Assembly (NCBI GenBank): GCA_964614795.1
Contig: CAZTME010000041.1
Coordinates: forward strand, 1-9,733
Origin: CAZTME01 sp964614795
Lineage (GTDB): Bacteria; Patescibacteriota; Microgenomatia; UBA1400; PJMF01
Direction: 5' to 3'
Length of the DNA: 9,733 bases
Positions 6,786 to 9,733 of the stretch are shown in pieces; positions within the stretch are counted from its first letter, which is position 1; each line of letters begins with the position of its first letter. The notes below the pieces were generated by a model. That model made no database searches and was not told where the DNA came from. It saw only the letters and a list, made by a program, of their open reading frames with translations. Both the position numbers and the translations under genes were made by a program.

Positions 6786-7048
6786 CGATGCTAAAGTTTG
6801 CGATATTGAGAAAATTCCAATAATTGTTCCAAAAGAAATATCTTCAACATATGATGAGTTCTTATCAAAAAGTAAAAGTATTTCCATATTTTAAGATCAA
6901 AGAATTGATCGTACATAACATTTTGTTTGTCTGAAAAAAATATTAAAAGCTTAGAATGTTGGTGACCAAAAAGAACAAAGACTATCTTGTCGCCAACTTG
7001 GATGACGTAAAATAAAAAACAGATCTGTTCATCCTTTTGTAAAATGTC
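6786..7048. other. Gene-free AT-rich stretch with possible coding remnants
   Basis: No intact gene is convincing here. On the plus strand a frame from 6778 reads protein-like text (DAKVCDIEKIPIIVPKEIS, continuing to a TAA near 6885). A second frame from an ATG at 6956 reads LVTKKNKDYLVANLDDVK before a TAA. They lie in different frames and neither has a normal start context, so they may be remnants of a decayed gene. On the minus strand a 93-codon GTG-started frame (7072-6791) is open, but it is very rich in Phe encoded by T-runs and begins inside repeat copy 3, so it is not called. Confidence 0.35.
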
Positions 7049-7213
7049 AGATTTGTCGCACAATAAGAACACGAATTAGTTTGATATTGATTTTGGAACA
7101 TTTTTAAGGTGTTTGCGACTGATAGTAGCCAAAGCTACTTGAAGGAGCAAGCAACAGAAGAAAATGAACAAAGGATGAGCAAATAAATCTTGTTGTGAGT
7201 GTGCGACAAGTTT
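7049..7213. repeat. Palindromic repeat family, copy 3 (about 165 bp, enlarged and diverged)
   Basis: The left end AGATTTGTCGCACAATAA at 7049-7066 matches the end of copies 1 and 2 at about 29 of the first 34 positions, all differences being transitions. The right end, read in reverse, begins AAACTTGTCGCACA and stays similar for about 30 bases. The middle is unrelated to the short copies and includes a perfect 6-bp hairpin AGTAGC-CAAA-GCTACT at 7124-7139. No transposase or other reading frame fits inside. The right end abuts the promoter of the DUF5684-like gene. Confidence 0.7.
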
Positions 7214-7223
7214 GTTGTATACT
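7193..7223 (+). promoter_or_regulatory. Promoter of the DUF5684-like gene
   Basis: TATACT at 7218-7223 is a good -10. A possible -35, TTGTGA (7193-7198), lies 19 bp upstream inside the right arm of repeat copy 3. Transcription would start near 7230, giving a leader of about 30 nt to the ATG at 7261. Confidence 0.5.
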
Positions 7224-7236
7224 AACTTAGTACAAC
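7214..7236. promoter_or_regulatory. Inverted repeat over the -10 box, possible operator
   Basis: TACTAA-C-TTAGTA (7220-7232) is a perfect palindrome. It is extended by GTTGT on the left and ACAAC on the right, offset by a 1-2 base bulge. It overlaps the -10 and the predicted start, the usual place for a repressor site. No regulator gene is near. Confidence 0.35.
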
Positions 7237-7260
7237 TTAATGGTTAACAGAAAGATTTTT

Positions 7261-7737
7261 ATGGAACCCACCGCAATTCCTTTTGAAATGATGATGGAAG
7301 AATATGATGTGGCCGCAACAGCCTTGCCAATTATGGCAGATGAATCATCACTGGGCTTGGTAGCTTTGATGGCTTCACTGGGTATGTTTTTCATGGCAAT
7401 TTGGGGATTTTTTGCAATTTTAATGATTGTGGTGATGTGGAGAATTTTCTCCAAAGCCGGTCAAGCAGGTTGGAAAATTTTAATTCCAATATACAACATA
7501 TATATCTACTTAAAAATTATTGGCAGACCGGGTTGGTGGCTAATTCTTTATCTTATTCCATTAGTAAATTTTGTCATTGGTATTATTACAGTGCTGGATT
7601 TAGGTAAAGTATTTGGTAAAAGTGCGTTGTGGAGCATTCTCCTAATCTTCTTTTTAAATCCAATTGGCTTAATCATCCTTGCTTTTGGTGGTTCAAAATA
7701 TCAACTTAATCAGGCAGAGGCAATACCACAAAGTTAA
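7261..7737 (+). CDS. DUF5684-like small integral membrane protein
   Basis: The 158-residue protein has an acidic N-terminus with several methionines, a hydrophobic helix at about residues 35-60, then the family-like core FSKAGQAGWKILIPIYNIYIYL. The core is followed by GRPGWWLILYLIPLVN, LDLGKVFGKSALWS, further helices and GGSKYQLN. This order matches DUF5684-type proteins common in Patescibacteria and sometimes labelled as signal-peptidase-like; no catalytic Ser/Lys pair is visible, so no enzymatic function is proposed. The ATG at 7261 has a weak AGAAAG 6 nt upstream; an in-frame ATG at 7240 would add seven residues but lies only ~10 nt after the predicted transcription start and has no ribosome site. 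A strong terminator follows, so it is monocistronic. Confidence 0.85.
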   Translation: MEPTAIPFEMMMEEYDVAATALPIMADESSLGLVALMASLGMFFMAIWGFFAILMIVVMWRIFSKAGQAGWKILIPIYNIYIYLKIIGRPGWWLILYLIPLVNFVIGIITVLDLGKVFGKSALWSILLIFFLNPIGLIILAFGGSKYQLNQAEAIPQS

Positions 7738-7766
7738 AAATCAAAAATTACATTATTTTTGAATTT

Positions 7767-7795
7767 AATCCCCGCTCAAGAGCGGGGATTTTTTT
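7767..7795 (+). terminator. Rho-independent terminator of the DUF5684-like gene
   Basis: A 10-11 bp GC-rich stem, AATCCCCGCT pairing with AGCGGGGATT around a CAAG loop, is followed directly by a run of seven T residues. It lies 30 bp after the TAA. The minus strand lacks an equivalent T-run. Confidence 0.93.
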
Positions 7796-7801
7796 CAACT
7801 A

Positions 7802-7844
7802 ATTAAAACATCTGTTTTATATTTGATAATGAAAATGTTTTAAT
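7802..7844. repeat. 10-bp perfect inverted repeat in AT-rich intergenic DNA
   Basis: ATTAAAACAT (7802-7811) and ATGTTTTAAT (7835-7844) are perfect inverted repeats separated by 23 bp. They lie between the terminator and the 3' end of miaB. The purpose is unknown; a weak hairpin helping to end miaB transcription, or chance in AT-rich DNA, are both possible. The rest of 7845-7985 shows nothing recognisable. Confidence 0.4.
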
Positions 7845-7985
7845 GAATAATTATTACAACTGTTATTAAATTTATAAAATTGATTGATTATGGTTTGAAA
7901 TTTTAAATTATTGTCATAACTTCTAACAATACTTCCGAGATTTAAATTGTGTTGATGAAAAATTTACTCCTGAAAAGGCCGGAAT

Positions 7986-9143
7986 TTAAACCACAACTGG
8001 CCTGTTGCCGGAACGCAAGTTTTTTTTGTTAATTAATTCATCCAATTCATCAAATCTGGCCTTTTTAACAGCGTGAGGGATGTTATCTTCATAAATTCTC
8101 CACGCGGCAGTCCCGGGGCGAGGTGAGTAAATAGCCACAAAAGCAATTTTCCAATCGATTTCTTTGGCTAAAGTTAATGTTTCATGATACTCTTCGTCGG
8201 TTTCATCAGGAAAACCAACAATAATATCGGTGCCGATCACAATTGAAGGATCGGCGCAACGCAATTTATTAACCACTTCTACATAGCGTTCTTTGGTATA
8301 ACCACGATTCATTCTGTAAAGCACGGAGTTGCTTCCGGATTGAATAGGCAAGTGCACGTAGCGATCAATTTTTTTGTTGCGGGCAATTTCCTCTATTAAC
8401 TCATCATGAAAATCCCAAGGATTACTGGTCATAAATCGAATCATTTTTATCTCTTCAAAAGCGGAAATTGCCCGCAACAATCTAACAAACGGAGGCACAT
8501 CTGTTACATTCAAGTATTGAGATTGATTATCCGGCAAATCTTCGCGAGAAAAATCTTTTTTTTCCATGAGCATTTTTCTAAAACCGATGCCCACTTTCTC
8601 CAAACCCCAGGAATTGACATTCATGCCCAACAAAGTTATTTCCGAATAACCCTTTTCAACTAAATCCCTAACTTCACTCATAATTTCATCAAAACTTCGA
8701 GATTTTTCTCTTCCTCTGGAGTAGGGGACAATACAAAAAGTGCAAAAAGAATTGCAACCTACCGAAATTGGCACCCAAGCATGTTTTTTATCCCTGCGAA
8801 TAGCAGAATGATTAAATCCCACCTCATTAATGGGTAAAATTTCATCAACAATCGGCAACATCTTTAGCAATTGGTCATGGCCATGATGAGTCATGCAACC
8901 CGTCAAAATGATTTTTGGTCTTTGAAGTTTTTTTTCATCAAAATATTTTTTCACATTAACTAAAAAACCTTTGGCTCGATCTTCAGCCCTCTGGCGCACC
9001 GCGCAGGTATTAATCACCAACTCATCGCAATTTTTCCAATCTGGAGCTTCGCTAAAACCTCTAGCCTCATAGTCACCGGCAATTCTTTCACTATCCGATT
9101 TGTTAGACTGACAACCAAAAGTGTGAATGAAGTATGTTGGCAT
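7986..9143 (-). CDS. miaB: tRNA-2-methylthio-N6-dimethylallyladenosine synthase MiaB, without TRAM domain
   Basis: MiaB is a radical-SAM enzyme with two 4Fe-4S clusters that adds a methylthio group to C2 of i6A37, the MiaA product. From the ATG at 9143 (385 residues), the N-terminal cluster cysteines are Cys11 (TFGCQSNKSDSE), Cys47 (INTCAVR) and Cys83 (LTGCMTH). The radical-SAM CxxxCxxC is Cys130/134/137 (GCNSFCTFC). A linker insertion of about 35 residues (181-215) follows LLGMNVNSWG. VHLPIQSGSN and the TDIIVGFPDETDEEY segment confirm the family. The protein stops after KKNLRSGNRPVVV, so the usual C-terminal TRAM RNA-binding domain is missing. A TTG at 9149 would add two residues, but the ATG is preferred because an extended -10 box ends 8 nt before it. 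Confidence 0.94.
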   Translation of the reverse strand: MPTYFIHTFGCQSNKSDSERIAGDYEARGFSEAPDWKNCDELVINTCAVRQRAEDRAKGFLVNVKKYFDEKKLQRPKIILTGCMTHHGHDQLLKMLPIVDEILPINEVGFNHSAIRRDKKHAWVPISVGCNSFCTFCIVPYSRGREKSRSFDEIMSEVRDLVEKGYSEITLLGMNVNSWGLEKVGIGFRKMLMEKKDFSREDLPDNQSQYLNVTDVPPFVRLLRAISAFEEIKMIRFMTSNPWDFHDELIEEIARNKKIDRYVHLPIQSGSNSVLYRMNRGYTKERYVEVVNKLRCADPSIVIGTDIIVGFPDETDEEYHETLTLAKEIDWKIAFVAIYSPRPGTAAWRIYEDNIPHAVKKARFDELDELINKKNLRSGNRPVVV

Positions 9144-9151
9144 AAGCAAGT

Positions 9152-9160
9152 ATTGTAACA
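9152..9160 (-). promoter_or_regulatory. Extended -10 promoter of miaB (leaderless)
   Basis: On the minus strand TGTTACAAT (9160-9152) is an extended -10. It ends 8 nt before the ATG at 9143, so the mRNA would have a leader of 0-2 nt. A poor -35-like TTAAAT lies 17 bp upstream. No Shine-Dalgarno sequence is present. Confidence 0.55.
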
Positions 9161-9343
9161 GGCTCTGATGAGTAATTTAACTTAGAAGACCAAAAGCAAT
9201 TTATTTCTTTTTCTTCAATAGAGTGAGATCATTCAAGAAGCATAAATTAATCTACATCATCATAATCTCATGTCTAAGGTACAAAAAAAATCCTTGATTA
9301 AAATCATCGACAAATTAAATTAACTTTTTTTGAAATTAATTAA

Positions 9344-9682
9344 TTATTTTTTTCGCCAAAAAACCACCCATGAAGCAACTTCCAATAACCCAACTATCAC
9401 AATGGGAATTGCCAAGATGTGTTTTTGCCAAGCCACATGAAGAAAAATTAACCAAATCGCCAAATAAGTTAGGCGCTGAATTTTTTTCCAATTTTTACCC
9501 AGTTTTTTCATTGAGTAATCATTGGAAGTCAACCAAACAGGCAACAACAGTAACCAGCCAATCATGCCAAAAATCACAAAAACGGAGGGTAGAGCACTCA
9601 AAGCGGATGGCAATAAAATCAGTTTTTCCAACGGCAATAAAGGTGCATTTAAACCCACACTTTGAGTCATGATGTATCTCAC
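9344..9682 (-). CDS. Half-length MsrQ-like (ferric reductase-like transmembrane) protein
   Basis: The 112 residues match the C-terminal half of MsrQ/YedZ-type heme membrane proteins: a helix (about 33-50), the family motif LTSND (51-55), LGKNWKKIQRLTYLAIWLIFLH (61-82, first part basic, then a helix), and a last helix (about 90-107). Full-length relatives have about 200 residues and five or six helices. Here the first helices and their heme histidine are absent. In the HRLxY...LH element the first histidine is Gln69, while the second, His82, remains 13 residues later. The GTG at 9682 is chosen because AGGAG lies 6 nt upstream; an in-frame TAG (about 9713-9715) precedes it, so the frame is closed. 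Heme binding as in MsrQ is doubtful. It may be a remnant, or a subunit that works with a partner outside the window. Confidence 0.75.
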   Translation of the reverse strand: MRYIMTQSVGLNAPLLPLEKLILLPSALSALPSVFVIFGMIGWLLLLPVWLTSNDYSMKKLGKNWKKIQRLTYLAIWLIFLHVAWQKHILAIPIVIVGLLEVASWVVFWRKK

Positions 9683-9688
9683 TGACCA

Positions 9689-9693
9689 CTCCT
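9689..9693 (-). promoter_or_regulatory. Shine-Dalgarno site deciding the GTG start of the MsrQ-like gene
   Basis: AGGAG on the minus strand lies 6 nt before the GTG at 9682. It is the only strong ribosome site seen in the window, so the organism does use Shine-Dalgarno initiation for some genes. Upstream, GTTTA-TT-TTAAAC forms a small inverted repeat. Confidence 0.6.
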
Positions 9694-9733
9694 GTTTAAA
9701 ATAAACCAGTATCTAAGGAAGATTTGGTACATT

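Noticed and set aside
6791..7072. Minus-strand 93-codon GTG frame upstream of mazG
   Set aside because: It begins inside repeat copy 3, has no ribosome site or promoter, is rich in Phe from T-runs and resembles no family I know. Kept only as part of the remnant observation.
1584..7213. CRISPR array from the repeated AGACTTGTCGC motifs
   Set aside because: Only three copies, kilobases apart, in mixed orientation and palindromic over their full length; no regular spacers and no cas genes.
9285..9313. Intrinsic terminator for the MsrQ-like gene on the minus strand
   Set aside because: TGATT-TT-AATCA followed by AGGA and a T-run is present, but the AT-only stem is too weak to call.
1..9733. Alternative genetic code with TGA as glycine, as in some Patescibacteria
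   Set aside because: All genes read through at normal length with TGA as stop, and TGA closes the AI-2E gene at a natural family end.

Overview
The window reads as a chromosomal piece from an AT-rich bacterium with compact genes, most likely a member of the Candidate Phyla Radiation (Patescibacteria). This placement is inferred from gene content and style: a small DUF5684-type membrane protein, a short MiaB with an insertion, a small mechanosensitive-channel-like protein beside UppP, weak or absent Shine-Dalgarno sequences, and TAA as the dominant stop. The standard code fits: no gene needs internal TGA, and TGA ends the AI-2E gene. No phage, CRISPR, transposase or defence genes were seen.

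Layout. 1-998 (+): 3' part of a ComM/YifB Mg-chelatase-like AAA+ gene. 1020-1583 (+): a membrane-anchored extracytoplasmic protein resembling a degenerate CAP/SCP domain. 1584-1656: a 73-bp palindromic repeat (copy 1). 1686-3191 (-): operon of a small mechanosensitive-channel-like protein and undecaprenyl-diphosphatase UppP. 3273-3364: repeat copy 2. 3369-3762 (-): RNase P RNA (rnpB) with its promoter. 3777-4179: gene-free. 4180-5247 (-): AI-2E family transporter. 5316-6766 (-): mazG-like and miaA operon. 6767-7239: gene-free except for a long repeat (copy 3, 7049-7213). 7261-7737 (+): DUF5684-like membrane protein and a textbook terminator. 7986-9143 (-): miaB. 9344-9682 (-): a half-length MsrQ-like protein.

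How genes relate. MiaA and MiaB act one after the other to make ms2i6A37 on tRNAs that read U-starting codons. RNase P matures tRNA 5' ends, so three tRNA-processing functions share the window. UppP recycles the lipid carrier of cell-wall synthesis and is cotranscribed with a membrane channel-like protein. MazG-like hydrolases clean nucleotide pools.

Two signals are worth attention. First, five transcription units carry an extended -10 box (TGnTAnAnT/TGnTAnACT) ending only 6-10 nt before the start codon. This implies leaderless or near-leaderless mRNAs, and it corrects two likely start-codon errors. Second, a family of three palindromic repeats sharing the end AGAyTTGTCGCrCA sits between genes. 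Two near-identical copies in inverted orientation bracket the uppP operon, and the third abuts the promoter of the DUF5684 gene.
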